A DNA stretch of 64,000 bases from JABCPE02 sp963530615. Its GTDB lineage: Bacteria > Bacteroidota > Bacteroidia > Flavobacteriales > Weeksellaceae. The stretch spans positions 169,296 to 233,295 of the forward strand of contig CAUSDX010000001.1 in assembly GCA_963530615.1 (NCBI GenBank), written 5' to 3'. Each line of letters opens with the position of its first letter. Within the stretch, counting starts at the first letter, position 1. Below are positions 26,688-35,943 of this stretch, piece by piece. The notes under the pieces were generated by a model. It did not search any database. It had not been told where the DNA came from and was given only the letters and a program-made list of their open reading frames with translations. Both the position numbers and the translations under genes were made by a program.

Positions 26688-27209
26688 ATGAGAGATATTC
26701 TAAACTTTTTTAAGATTTATGCTTGGGGAAGTGTGCTTGTGATACTCGGTTCTTGTTATAGTTTTACAGGCTCATCTCTAAGCCCCGAAACTAAAACAAT
26801 TGTGATTAAAAATTTCCCTAATAATTCGGCATTAGTTAATGCTGAATTAAGTCAAGATTTTACCACCGCTTTACAGAACAGATTTCTTCAAAGAACTTCA
26901 CTAAAAGGAACTACGGAAAATCCTGATATTACCATAGAAGGACAAATCACCGATTACAACATCACGCCTACTACGATTTCTTCTACCAATATAGGAAATA
27001 CCATAGCATCACAAAACAAGCTTACCATATCCGTATTGGTAAATTATGAAAATAAGATAGAACCTCAGAAAAGCTTTAACCGAAGTTTTTCAGGAGAAGT
27101 TACTTTTAGTAGCGATATGGATATTAACACCATAGAAACAACGCAAGTCAATATAGCCACAGAGAGAATTATCAATCAAATTTTTAACGAAATTGTCGCT
27201 AACTGGTAA
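26688..27209 (+). CDS. lptE: LPS-assembly lipoprotein LptE family
   Basis: Outer-membrane lipoprotein that plugs the LptD barrel and helps place lipopolysaccharide on the surface. The 173-residue product has a signal peptide ending in a lipobox, VILGSC, with Cys near residue 23. The Bacteroidota LptE pattern follows: TIVIKNFPNNSALVNAELSQ, ALQNRFLQRTSL and ITIEGQITDYNITP. It sits immediately behind the sigma-54 activator and overlaps the next gene by one base (TAATG), so the three are translated as one operon. Confidence 0.85.
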   Translation: MRDILNFFKIYAWGSVLVILGSCYSFTGSSLSPETKTIVIKNFPNNSALVNAELSQDFTTALQNRFLQRTSLKGTTENPDITIEGQITDYNITPTTISSTNIGNTIASQNKLTISVLVNYENKIEPQKSFNRSFSGEVTFSSDMDINTIETTQVNIATERIINQIFNEIVANW

Positions 27210-28330
27210 TGAATACAAGAATTTTAGACCTCATCAAAAATCCTGAGTTACTCCAAATAGAGGATTTGAAACTTTTAGAACCTGAAATAGAAAAAATGCC
27301 TTATATGCAGAGTTTAAGAGCGATTTATCTTTTAGGTGTTCATCAATTCTACAATGAACAATTTCAAACAGAACTTACCAAAACCGCAGCTTATACTACG
27401 GATAAAAAAATCTTATACCATCTCATCAATAAGAATAAAATCCAGCAAAATCCTACTCCTGTTTTAGAAAACACAGAGAAAGAACCTTATCTATCTTATT
27501 CTAAACAAGAGGATATTCAAACTGATGAAACAAATACAGAAAATAAGGAGATTGAAAACCCAACAAACACAGAAAATGCTTTACCATCTGTGAAGGGAAT
27601 TGACTTTTATACCAAAAATTTAGAAATAAAAAATAGCAACTCTACTCCAAAACAAAAAACAAATAGTATTGATTTTTATACTCTGCCTAAACATCGCTCC
27701 TCTGAAGGTTACAAACATATCAGTCCAATTAGTTTTTATGAAAGACCTTTAACTCAAAAAGAAGAAACTGAAATTTATGTCCCAAAAACAGAACATGGAG
27801 AAAAAGTAACCAAAGAACAAACGATAAATACCGATAATGAATGGAAGCCAATGCAGTTGGATATATTCCCTACTACTCCATCTCAGCCTATCATAGAAGT
27901 TTCTGAGAAAGAAATTGAATTTTCTCAACCCGAAGATGCAAAAATACCAGCTAAAACGGAAACTAAAAACGATAATTCTTCAAAAAACAGTAATGTTTCA
28001 TCATTTATAAACACTTGGCAAAACTGGCTTAAAATTGACAGAACTCCTGCTGTTTCCGAGCAAGAAAAAAAAGCTGCCATTATTGACAAATTTATTGAAA
28101 ACAATCCTAAAATATCTCCCATTAAGGAAGATGTAGAGTTTGTGGTAAAAGAAAAAAGTGATGATATTTCTCACCTTATGACCGAGACTTTGGCACAACT
28201 TTATGTAGAACAAAAACTCTATACAAAAGCCATCAAAGCCTATCAAATTCTCCAAGAAAAATACCCAGAAAAAACCAATGAGTTTGAACAAAAAATAGAG
28301 GAAATTAAAAAATCCCGAACTGGGAAATAA
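27209..28330 (+). CDS. TPR-containing protein of unknown function
   Basis: The 373-residue protein begins with a helical domain (MNTRILDLIKNPELLQIEDLKLLEPEIEKMPYMQSLRAIYL). A long polar, probably disordered region contains the repeated motif IDFYTKN / IDFYTLPK / ISFYERP. The end is one tetratricopeptide-like unit, ETLAQLYVEQKLYTKAIKAYQILQEKYPEK. No signal peptide or membrane segment is visible. Its fixed place behind lptE in related bacteria hints at an envelope link, but the function is not known. Confidence 0.75.
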   Translation: MNTRILDLIKNPELLQIEDLKLLEPEIEKMPYMQSLRAIYLLGVHQFYNEQFQTELTKTAAYTTDKKILYHLINKNKIQQNPTPVLENTEKEPYLSYSKQEDIQTDETNTENKEIENPTNTENALPSVKGIDFYTKNLEIKNSNSTPKQKTNSIDFYTLPKHRSSEGYKHISPISFYERPLTQKEETEIYVPKTEHGEKVTKEQTINTDNEWKPMQLDIFPTTPSQPIIEVSEKEIEFSQPEDAKIPAKTETKNDNSSKNSNVSSFINTWQNWLKIDRTPAVSEQEKKAAIIDKFIENNPKISPIKEDVEFVVKEKSDDISHLMTETLAQLYVEQKLYTKAIKAYQILQEKYPEKTNEFEQKIEEIKKSRTGK

Positions 28331-28337
28331 AAAACAA

Positions 28338-28374
28338 CAAAAAGCGGTATTCTTTTCGGAACACCGCTTTTTTT
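28338..28374. terminator. Terminator between the TPR gene and gdhA
   Basis: AAAAAGCGGT and ACCGCTTTTTTT pair, with an inner TTC/GAA extension, between convergent genes. Confidence 0.8.
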
Positions 28375-28391
28375 ATATAAATGAAAATAGA

Positions 28392-29750
28392 TTAAACTAC
28401 TCCTTGTGCCAACATTGCATCAGCTACTTTCACGAAACCAGCGATGTTTGCTCCTTTCACATAATTCACAAAACCATCAGCCTCTTTTCCATGCTCTCTA
28501 CATACCTCGTGAATACCTCTCATGATACTTTGTAACTTCTCATCTACTTCTTCCGCAGACCAACCTAAACGGATAGAGTTTTGCGTCATTTCCAAGCCAG
28601 AGGTCGCTACCCCACCTGCATTAGATGCTTTACCTGGAGAGAATAACAACTTATTTGACAAGAAATGCTCAATAGCCTCTAATGTAGAAGGCATATTTGC
28701 CGCTTCTGTTACACATTGGCAACCATTAGCCACCAAATTCTTCGCATCATCAAGGTTAAGCTCATTTTGTGTAGCAGCAGGAATCGCCACATCACACTTC
28801 ACTTCCCAAGGTCTCTTACCTGCATGGAATACCGCAGAAGGGAATTTTTTCACATAATCCTCCGATCTATTGTTTCCACTCGCTCTCAATTCTAATAAGA
28901 AATCTACTTTTTCGCCAGAGATACCATCAGCATCATAAACATATCCATCAGGCCCTGAAATTGTTACTACTTTTCCACCTAAATCATTTACTTTTTTCAC
29001 CACTCCCCACGCTACATTTCCAAATCCTGAAACGGTAACAATTTTTCCTCTGATGCTTTCACCTTTAGTTTTTAGCATCTCTTCAGCGAAATATACTACA
29101 CCAAAACCTGTAGCCTCTGGTCTAATCAATGAACCTCCGTAAGATAATCCTTTACCAGTCAATACCCCCGTAAATTCATTTCTCAATCTCTTATATTGCC
29201 CATACATATAGCCTACTTCTCTTGCTCCTACACCTATATCTCCCGCAGGGACATCAGTATCAGCCCCGACATGTCTTGCTAATTCTGTCATGAAAGATTG
29301 GCAGAATCTCATAATTTCGTTATCTGATTTTCCGCTTGGATCAAAATCAGAACCACCTTTACCACCGCCCATAGGCAATGTAGTCAAGGAGTTTTTGAAA
29401 GTTTGTTCAAATGCCAAAAATTTCAAAATACTTAAATTCACAGAAGGATGGAAACGAATTCCTCCTTTGTATGGCCCAATCGCAGAGTTCATCTGCACTC
29501 TATATCCTCTATTTACTTGGATTTGTCCGTTATCATCTACCCAAGGGACACGAAAAACGATAGTTCTTTCTGGCTCTACCATTCTTTCCAAAAGCATTTT
29601 GCCTTGATATTGTTTTTTCGTTGCAATGAAAGGAATTACAGTCACTGCTACTTCCTTTACCGCCTGAATAAATTCTGTTTCATTCGGGTTCTTTGCCTCA
29701 ACCCCAGCAACAAATTTTTGAATTTCTTGCTCTACATTGAATTGTTCCAT
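28392..29750 (-). CDS. gdhA: NADP-specific glutamate dehydrogenase
   Basis: Forms glutamate from 2-oxoglutarate and ammonium. The 452-residue length matches hexameric small GDHs. FRVPWVDDNGQIQVNRGYRVQ, KFLAFEQTFKNSLTTLPMGGGKGG with the catalytic Lys, and the nucleotide-binding VTVSGFGNVAWG are clear. The C-terminal EAANMPST also fits. The anabolic, NADP-using form is inferred from similarity in length and N-terminus to E. coli GdhA. It is monocistronic, with its own promoter 31 nt upstream. asnA, another ammonium-assimilating enzyme, lies about 3 kb away. Confidence 0.95.
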   Translation of the reverse strand: MEQFNVEQEIQKFVAGVEAKNPNETEFIQAVKEVAVTVIPFIATKKQYQGKMLLERMVEPERTIVFRVPWVDDNGQIQVNRGYRVQMNSAIGPYKGGIRFHPSVNLSILKFLAFEQTFKNSLTTLPMGGGKGGSDFDPSGKSDNEIMRFCQSFMTELARHVGADTDVPAGDIGVGAREVGYMYGQYKRLRNEFTGVLTGKGLSYGGSLIRPEATGFGVVYFAEEMLKTKGESIRGKIVTVSGFGNVAWGVVKKVNDLGGKVVTISGPDGYVYDADGISGEKVDFLLELRASGNNRSEDYVKKFPSAVFHAGKRPWEVKCDVAIPAATQNELNLDDAKNLVANGCQCVTEAANMPSTLEAIEHFLSNKLLFSPGKASNAGGVATSGLEMTQNSIRLGWSAEEVDEKLQSIMRGIHEVCREHGKEADGFVNYVKGANIAGFVKVADAMLAQGVV

Positions 29751-29780
29751 AATTTAATATAAATTTAACTTATACTCACA

Positions 29781-29788
29781 CAAAGGTA
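29781..29788 (-). promoter_or_regulatory. Promoter -7 box of gdhA
   Basis: Minus-strand TACCTTTG with a TTTTGTTAA about 20 nt further upstream as the -33 region. Confidence 0.6.
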
Positions 29789-29816
29789 AGTCTTATTTTT
29801 AAAATTAACAAAATAA

Positions 29817-30062
29817 TCACTCAATATTAATAACTTCTTTGATACTCGGTACAAACTGCTTTACCGTATTTTCTACACCTAATTTCATCGTAGAATTACT
29901 GATATGACATCCAGAACAATTTCCTAACAATCTTACATAAACAATATCTTCTTTGATGTCAATCAATTCTATATCTCCACCGTCATTTTTCAAAAAAGGT
30001 CTAATGCTATCTAACGCTTGTTGCACCTTATCTTTCAATTTTTCTTCTATTTCTTGATTCAT
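29817..30062 (-). CDS. NifU C-terminal-domain Fe-S scaffold protein
   Basis: The 81-residue protein is a bare NifU C-terminal domain: VQQALDSIRPFLKNDGGDIELIDI, then NCSGCHISNSTMKLGVE with the CxxC pair that holds a transferable Fe-S cluster, and IKEVINIE. It is expected to act as a carrier in iron-sulfur assembly. It lies 7 bp behind mrp, whose product is also a cluster carrier, so the pair is probably one functional unit. Confidence 0.9.
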   Translation of the reverse strand: MNQEIEEKLKDKVQQALDSIRPFLKNDGGDIELIDIKEDIVYVRLLGNCSGCHISNSTMKLGVENTVKQFVPSIKEVINIE

Positions 30063-30069
30063 TTTTTTA

Positions 30070-31164
30070 TTATTTTTTTGATGAACACCCTGACATATTA
30101 GTTATTTTTACCGCCTCTGTAGGGGATAGTTTTTCGTTTCTTATCATTAAATTATTTATCATATTTTGGGCAATATCAGTATAAATATGAGCTACAAGAA
30201 AATCTTCTAACACTACTGGCTTCCCATTATCTCCTCCTTCTCTTATACCTTGAACTAATGGAATTTCTCCCAAAACAGAAATCTCCAACTCTTTCGCTAA
30301 TTTTTGACTTCCTTCTTTTCCAAAAATATAATATTTATTCTCTGGCAATTCTTTTGGAACAAAATATGCCATATTTTCTATCAATCCTAAAATAGGGACA
30401 TTAATACTTTCCATTTGAAACATTGCAATTCCTCTCTTTACATCTGCTAATGCAACTTTTTGAGGAGTACTGACAATCACCGCCCCTGTTACAGGAATTT
30501 CTTGCACTACAGATAAATGAATATCCCCTGTCCCAGGTGGCAAATCTACTAAAAGAAAATCCAACTCTGCCCAATCAGTATCTCTTATCATTTGATAAAG
30601 TGCCTTTCCTGCCATAGGTCCTCGCCAAACAACAGCCTTTTCTGCACCTGAAAAATATCCAATAGATAGCATTTTGACCCCAAATTTTTCAATAGGCTTC
30701 ATTAGATAGCGTTCACCTACCTTAGAAGAAGTTGGTTTTTCCCCTTCAGTACTAAACATTGTAGGAATAGAAGGTCCATAAATATCAGCATCTAAAACCC
30801 CTACTTTAAAATTCATTTTAGCCAATGTCACCGCTAAATTTGTAGCTACTGTAGATTTTCCTACACCTCCCTTCCCTGAAGCGATTACAATCACATTTTT
30901 CACTCCTGAAATTTCTTTCCCTCTATAAGATTGTTTTGTTTCTATTTTAGGAGAATTAATTTTTAATTTCAAAGAAATATCCTTACCAAACATTTCTGCA
31001 AATGCCTTTCTCATCATCATTTCTAATTTCTTTTTCTCATGCATTGCAGGGGTATTAGCTACCATTTCCAAACATACCACACCTTCCTCTACCTGAAGAT
31101 TGGTAACCCAATCCATCACTTCTATTTCTTCTAAAAATTGAATAATATTTTCTTTATTTATCAT
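30070..31164 (-). CDS. Mrp/NBP35-family Fe-S carrier ATPase
   Basis: A cytosolic P-loop ATPase that binds and hands on 4Fe-4S clusters. Of the 364 residues, about 1-90 form a DUF59/MIP18-like domain (VMDWVTNLQVEEGVVCLEM). The deviant Walker A, ASGKGGVGKSTVATNLAV, follows, then DADIYGPSIP and DLPPGTGDIHLSV. The C-terminal tail ends in SGCSSKK, so only one Cys of the usual pair is near the terminus, and the CxxC seen in some Mrp proteins is not obvious. It heads an operon with the NifU-like gene. Confidence 0.9.
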   Translation of the reverse strand: MINKENIIQFLEEIEVMDWVTNLQVEEGVVCLEMVANTPAMHEKKKLEMMMRKAFAEMFGKDISLKLKINSPKIETKQSYRGKEISGVKNVIVIASGKGGVGKSTVATNLAVTLAKMNFKVGVLDADIYGPSIPTMFSTEGEKPTSSKVGERYLMKPIEKFGVKMLSIGYFSGAEKAVVWRGPMAGKALYQMIRDTDWAELDFLLVDLPPGTGDIHLSVVQEIPVTGAVIVSTPQKVALADVKRGIAMFQMESINVPILGLIENMAYFVPKELPENKYYIFGKEGSQKLAKELEISVLGEIPLVQGIREGGDNGKPVVLEDFLVAHIYTDIAQNMINNLMIRNEKLSPTEAVKITNMSGCSSKK

Positions 31165-31181
31165 TTTCTAATATCTGCCAA

Positions 31182-31189
31182 CAAAAGTA
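31182..31189 (-). promoter_or_regulatory. Promoter -7 box of mrp-nifU
   Basis: Minus-strand TACTTTTG, 17 nt before the mrp start; the divergent menD box is 48 bp away. Confidence 0.5.
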
Positions 31190-31236
31190 ATACTTTTTTC
31201 TAAATCTTTCACGAGTATTATCAATTAACTATTTTG

Positions 31237-31244
31237 TATTTTTG
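31237..31244 (+). promoter_or_regulatory. Promoter -7 box of menD
   Basis: TATTTTTG lies 17 nt before the menD ATG. Confidence 0.6.
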
Positions 31245-31261
31245 GTGCCCAAACTTTACAT

Positions 31262-32929
31262 ATGAAACAATTTTCCTCTAAAAAAAGTATTCAAATTTTA
31301 GCACATATTTTACAAGAATACAATATTTTTCACATCATCATCTCCCCTGGCTCTAGAAATGCTCCTATTGCAATTCATTTTTCAGAAATGGAAGATATGA
31401 AATGTTATAGCATTATAGATGAACGCTCTGCTGGTTTTGTAGCTTTGGGAATGGCTAAAAGTATAAAAAAAGCCGTAGTTCTCTCTTGTACTAGTGGTTC
31501 GGCTGTAGTTAATTACTATCCTGCAATCGTTGAAGCATTTTACAGCAATATTCCATTACTTATTCTAACCGCTGACCGCCCAAAAGAATTTATAGATATT
31601 TTTGATGGACAAACTATTAGACAAGAAAATATTTTCCACCAACATTCTTATGGAAGTTTTAATCTATTGGAAGATAATGAAACTAATGCTGATTCAATAA
31701 ATTTTGATACAATAAAAAAAGCAGTAAAAATATGCATTGAAAAACAAGGCCCTGTACATATCAATATCCCCTTAAAAGAACCTCTTTATGAATATATTTC
31801 AGAACTTCCGACATTTCCTATCTTTGAAAAAGATACACAAAATCAAAACTATAAATTACCAAAAAAACTCATCACAGAATGGAATAATTCCAAAAAAATC
31901 CTCATTCTTACAGGAACTTTAAATAAAAATCCTCAACTTGAAAATCTTTTGGAGCAATTAGCCGAGAATCATTCTGCTGTGATACTGACGGAAATAAACT
32001 CTAACCTCCATCATAAAGATTTTTTTCCTCACATTGACCGATATTTATCTTCTTTCAATAAAGAAGATTATGATACTTTTTCTCCTGATTTACTCATTAC
32101 TATCGGACAGAATGTAGTTTCCAAACGAATAAAAGAATTTTTAAGAAATAAAAAAATTGCTAAACACTGGCATATTGACCCCTATTGGCAACCTGATACT
32201 TACTTTTCTTTATCAGAAAAGATAGATACTTCTCCAGAATTATTTTTTGCTCAACTTATTCCAAACATCAACTTAAAATCATCGAGGTATTATAATATTT
32301 GGAATATGAAAAAAGAAAAATTAGAACTAAAACATCAAGAATATACTCAAAATGTAGATTTCTCCGATTTCAAAATTTATGATATTCTTAGAAAAAAAAT
32401 ACCCAATGAATACCACATTCATTTATCTAATAGTTCTATAATTCGTTATGCACAACTTTTTGATTTCAAAGAAAATCACACTTTTTATTGCAACCGCGGA
32501 GCAAATGGTATTGAAGGCTCCACCTCCACCGCTATGGGATTCGCTATGATGAGCATCAGCCCCACACTCTTAATTACAGGAGATTTAAGTTTTTTCTATG
32601 ATATTAATGGACTTTGGAACCAATATATTCCTCCTCAAACTAGAATCATCATCATCAATAATGGTGGTGGAAATATTTTCCGAATCATCCCAGGCCCTGA
32701 CTCCTCAAATGCTATTGACAAACTTATCGCCACTCAACACAATAAAAATGCTAAATATTTTGCTAAAGCTTTCAATTTTGAATATTCATCAGTGGATAAT
32801 CAGGATGACTTTGAGCAATCATTAACTACATTTTTCACTCCTAGTTCATTACCTAAAATTTTAGAAATCAATACATCTAAAATTGATAATGCTCAAGTTT
32901 TAAGAAATTATTTTAACTCATTAAAATAA
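31262..32929 (+). CDS. menD: 2-succinyl-5-enolpyruvyl-6-hydroxy-3-cyclohexene-1-carboxylate synthase
   Basis: Thiamine-diphosphate enzyme that condenses isochorismate with 2-oxoglutarate in menaquinone synthesis. The 555-residue protein opens with ILAHILQEYNIFHIIISPGSRNAPIAIHF, has the conserved catalytic Glu in CYSIIDERSAGFVALGMA, and carries the cofactor motif GDLSFFYDINGLWN with GGGNIFRIIPGP near the end. Length is normal. It is monocistronic here; other men genes are not in the window. Menaquinone is the usual respiratory quinone of flavobacteria. Confidence 0.96.
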   Translation: MKQFSSKKSIQILAHILQEYNIFHIIISPGSRNAPIAIHFSEMEDMKCYSIIDERSAGFVALGMAKSIKKAVVLSCTSGSAVVNYYPAIVEAFYSNIPLLILTADRPKEFIDIFDGQTIRQENIFHQHSYGSFNLLEDNETNADSINFDTIKKAVKICIEKQGPVHINIPLKEPLYEYISELPTFPIFEKDTQNQNYKLPKKLITEWNNSKKILILTGTLNKNPQLENLLEQLAENHSAVILTEINSNLHHKDFFPHIDRYLSSFNKEDYDTFSPDLLITIGQNVVSKRIKEFLRNKKIAKHWHIDPYWQPDTYFSLSEKIDTSPELFFAQLIPNINLKSSRYYNIWNMKKEKLELKHQEYTQNVDFSDFKIYDILRKKIPNEYHIHLSNSSIIRYAQLFDFKENHTFYCNRGANGIEGSTSTAMGFAMMSISPTLLITGDLSFFYDINGLWNQYIPPQTRIIIINNGGGNIFRIIPGPDSSNAIDKLIATQHNKNAKYFAKAFNFEYSSVDNQDDFEQSLTTFFTPSSLPKILEINTSKIDNAQVLRNYFNSLK

Positions 32930-32932
32930 AAA

Positions 32933-32958
32933 ATTCCACAAAAATATTTTTGTGGAAT
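32933..32958. terminator. Bidirectional terminator between menD and asnA
   Basis: A perfect palindrome, ATTCCACAAAAAT / ATTTTTGTGGAAT, between convergent genes. Confidence 0.7.
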
Positions 32959-32963
32959 AAAAT

Positions 32964-34001
32964 TTAAATCAATATTATTTTATGCTCTCGACATTTATTT
33001 ATCATTTCCTCTGGCCATATGCTCGCTTGAATCTCGCCAATATGGGCTTTATGTAATAAAAACATACACAAACGGGACTGCCCTATCCCCCCTCCTATGG
33101 CTAAAGGTAACTCATTATTTAATAATCTTTTATGAAAATAAAGTTCCTTCCTATCTTCTTTCTTTTCCACCATAAGTTGATACTCCATCGATTTTTTATC
33201 TACTCTAATTCCCATAGATGATATCTCAAAGGGCAATTCTAAAATCGGATTCCACAAAATAATATCACCATTCAACCCCAAAAATCCATCTGTATTCGGA
33301 GTACTCCAATCATCATAGTCTGGTGCTCTACCATCATGCTTCTCTCCATTACTAAGAACACAACCAATTCCGATAATAAAAACAGCTCCATACTCTTTAG
33401 CTATCTCTCTTTCCCTTTCTTTAGGGGTTAAATTAGGATATTTTTGCAATAATTCTTCAGAGTGAATGAAATATATGTCCGAAGGCAAAATTGGCTTTAT
33501 CCCTTGGAAAGCTTCACAAACTAAATATTCCGTTCGTAAAAAAGTAGCATAAATTCGCCTTACTACAGTCTTCAAAAACTCTATATTTCTATTTTCTTGA
33601 GAAATTGCCATTTCCCAATCCCATTGATCTACATATAGAGAATGTAAATTTCCCAACTCTTCATCTGCACGAATAGCATTCATATCAGTGTAAATTCCAT
33701 AACCATTCTCTATTTGATAATCTGCCAACATTACACGCTTCCATTTTGCTAAAGAATGTACCACCTCAGCAGTTGCCTCTTTCATATCTTTAACGGGAAA
33801 ATTTACAGCTCTTTCTTTTCCACTAAGGTCATCATTAAGCCCCATTCCTTTTAATACAAAAAGTGGAGCTGTCACTCTCCTAAGTCTTAATTCTGCAGAT
33901 AAATTCGCTTGAAAAAAATCTTTAATCTTTTGAATTCCCAATTCTGTCTGTTGTAAGTTCAAAATTGGGTCATATCCTTCTGGTATAATCAAATAACTCA
34001 T
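32964..34001 (-). CDS. asnA: Aspartate--ammonia ligase
   Basis: Makes asparagine from aspartate, ammonium and ATP; related to class II aminoacyl-tRNA synthetases. The open frame reaches 34031, but MSYLIIPEGYDPILNLQQTE at 34001 is the family N-terminus, giving 345 residues. Further marks are KDMKEATAEVVHSLAKWKR, QWDWEMAI, PDYDDWSTPNTDGFLGLNGDI and the terminal ALGGGIGQSRLCM-like loop, here LAIGGGIGQSRLCMFLL. Being ammonium-dependent, it complements gdhA. It is monocistronic. Confidence 0.96.
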   Translation of the reverse strand: MSYLIIPEGYDPILNLQQTELGIQKIKDFFQANLSAELRLRRVTAPLFVLKGMGLNDDLSGKERAVNFPVKDMKEATAEVVHSLAKWKRVMLADYQIENGYGIYTDMNAIRADEELGNLHSLYVDQWDWEMAISQENRNIEFLKTVVRRIYATFLRTEYLVCEAFQGIKPILPSDIYFIHSEELLQKYPNLTPKEREREIAKEYGAVFIIGIGCVLSNGEKHDGRAPDYDDWSTPNTDGFLGLNGDIILWNPILELPFEISSMGIRVDKKSMEYQLMVEKKEDRKELYFHKRLLNNELPLAIGGGIGQSRLCMFLLHKAHIGEIQASIWPEEMINKCREHKIILI

Positions 34002-34070
34002 TAGTATTTTTTTACGAAAACAACCCCACAATACATGCGGAGTTGAAATATTTATTAAATTATCTCTATT

Positions 34071-34715
34071 CTACAAGTTTCCATCTTCGGAATCCTTAAG
34101 AACTCTTTTTGCAAATCTATATCTCGCCCCCCAATACCTTTCGTTGAGAGAAGAAATAACGACTCCTTTAGAAGTTGATGCATGAATAAACTTAATCTCT
34201 CCTTCTGGAGTAATCTCATGAACTATCCCTACATGAGAAATCCTCCTACCTGCTGTCTGAAAAAATAATAAATCCCCCTTTTCCAAATTAGCCCTTTCTA
34301 CCCTTTCTCCCTCTTCTGCTTGCTCAGAAGAAACTCTTGGCAAAGAAACACCTGCAGCAGTATCAAAAACAGATAGGACAAAAGCTGAACAATCTATGCC
34401 ACTTCTAGTTACTCCTCCCATTTTATAAGGAGTTCCTAAATAGGTACCTGCTTCTCTTAAAATTCCATCTATCGTATTAGACTTTTTTATTTCCTTTTCT
34501 ATTGTTGCCAAAATCGCTGAATTATCAGACTTCATCACAACAGCCTCCTTTACTTCCTCTTTTTTTATCACTCCTACTTTAGATGTCACTCTCTTTTCCT
34601 CTAACCCAAGATTTGACTTCATTGCAGGTGCTGTTACTACATAATTGGAAACACAAGACTGTAGCGAAAGTAAAGTTACAACAATAAAACTATAAAATAA
34701 AACTCTGGCCTTCAT
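34071..34715 (-). CDS. NlpC/P60-family lipoprotein endopeptidase
   Basis: Predicted cell-wall hydrolase cutting peptide stems. A lipoprotein signal ends in LSLQSC (Cys about residue 21). After a linker the NlpC/P60 domain (about 85-205) shows YLGTPYKMGGVTRSGIDCSAFV with the nucleophilic Cys, GDLLFFQTAGRRISHVGIV with the catalytic His, and FIHASTSKGVVIS with the third catalytic residue. The 214-residue length is typical. It has its own promoter and is divergent from the MCE operon. Confidence 0.9.
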   Translation of the reverse strand: MKARVLFYSFIVVTLLSLQSCVSNYVVTAPAMKSNLGLEEKRVTSKVGVIKKEEVKEAVVMKSDNSAILATIEKEIKKSNTIDGILREAGTYLGTPYKMGGVTRSGIDCSAFVLSVFDTAAGVSLPRVSSEQAEEGERVERANLEKGDLLFFQTAGRRISHVGIVHEITPEGEIKFIHASTSKGVVISSLNERYWGARYRFAKRVLKDSEDGNL

Positions 34716-34747
34716 ATTACATTAGGAATTTTGAGATTTCAACGGTA

Positions 34748-34755
34748 CAAAAGTA
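34748..34755 (-). promoter_or_regulatory. Promoter -7 box of the NlpC/P60 gene
   Basis: Minus-strand TACTTTTG, 32 nt before the start codon. Confidence 0.5.
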
Positions 34756-34912
34756 AGAAACTCGTAACAAAAAGCCATCAATTTTTGCCTTACACTCCTT
34801 TCTTTTAACAAAATTTAACATCTATTTGCGTATTTTTAGAAATGATTTTTCATAAAACAAACAATTTTTCACATATTTAATTTTTATTTTTTAACATTAA
34901 TAAACCAATTAT

Positions 34913-34970
34913 TTTCTCGAGAAATAAACTTGATTGAAATTTAATACCAATCAAAATTTTATTATCTTTG
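34913..34970 (+). promoter_or_regulatory. Promoter region of the MCE/Fe-S operon with two dyads
   Basis: TATCTTTG at 34963-34970 is the -7 box. Just upstream lie TTTCTCGAGAAA (34913-34924, perfect) and TTGATTG / CAATCAA (34930-34954). Either may bind a regulator; this is inferred from position and symmetry only. Confidence 0.45.
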
Positions 34971-34989
34971 CTCTTTAAATGTTACAGAA

Positions 34990-35925
34990 ATGAATATATC
35001 CAAAGAAATAAAAGCTGGACTTATTGCTGTTTTAGCGATTGGCAGTTTTGTAGTATTTTTTCAATTTTTAAAGGGGAAAAATGTTTTTACCACCGATAAT
35101 TATTTCTATGTAAAATATGATAATGTAGATGGATTAGAACGCTCTAATGCGGTAACAATCAACGGACTAAAAGTAGGATTGGTAGATAACATCATTCCTA
35201 TCACTAATGAAAATGGAAAAATCAGTTTCTTGGTAAGAATTGCCGTAGAAAACCAATATTCTTTTTCTAAAAACTCTTCTGTGGAGATTTTTGAGCCAAG
35301 TCTAATGGGAGGAAAGCAATTGAAAATCAACTTGACTTATGACCAAATCATAGCTCAAGATGGAGACACTCTGAAAGGAAAAATAAAACCATCTGCTCTT
35401 ACATCTGTAGCTTCTGACCTATCTCCAAAAGTTTCCAATGTTTTAACTCAACTTGATTCCACTTTATATAACACTTCTAAACTTCTCAATGAACAGAATA
35501 GAAGGGAAATTAAATTATTGTTGGCTAATCTTAACCAAACCCTTTATTCATTCAAATCAACTTCTGACCAGACGAATCAACTTCTTGTGGAAAGTCAACC
35601 AAAAATCAATACCTTACTTAAATCAGCGAATGAAACAATGGCATCAACCAAAAATACTTTGGAGAAATTTGGGAATGTAGCAGAAGGGATTGACACTAAA
35701 AATCTTAATAATTCTATTAACAAATTAAGCGAAACTGCTAACAAATTAAACTCTGTCATTGCTGGAATAGAAAAAGGAGAAGGAACATTAGGAAAACTGA
35801 CCAAGGATGAAGAATTATATAATAATTTATCTAAAACTTCTAACTCACTCAATGAACTAATTGTAGATTTAAAAGAAAACCCTAAACGCTATATTAACAT
35901 TTCTGTCTTTGGAAAAAATAAATAA
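34990..35925 (+). CDS. MlaD/MCE-family lipid-binding protein
   Basis: The 311-residue protein has one N-terminal membrane anchor (KAGLIAVLAIGSFVVFFQFL). The MCE domain follows at about 35-115: YFYVKYDNVDGLERSNAVTINGLKVGLVDNI, then SVEIFEPSLMGGKQLKI. A long helical tail carries repeated Asn/Thr/Leu coiled-coil segments. Such proteins form rings that carry phospholipids across the periplasm with MlaE/F transporter subunits. No permease or ATPase for it is in the window. It begins an operon with two Fe-S proteins, a conserved order in flavobacteria. Confidence 0.88.
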   Translation: MNISKEIKAGLIAVLAIGSFVVFFQFLKGKNVFTTDNYFYVKYDNVDGLERSNAVTINGLKVGLVDNIIPITNENGKISFLVRIAVENQYSFSKNSSVEIFEPSLMGGKQLKINLTYDQIIAQDGDTLKGKIKPSALTSVASDLSPKVSNVLTQLDSTLYNTSKLLNEQNRREIKLLLANLNQTLYSFKSTSDQTNQLLVESQPKINTLLKSANETMASTKNTLEKFGNVAEGIDTKNLNNSINKLSETANKLNSVIAGIEKGEGTLGKLTKDEELYNNLSKTSNSLNELIVDLKENPKRYINISVFGKNK

Positions 35926-35943
35926 AAAGAATTAGTATGTCTC

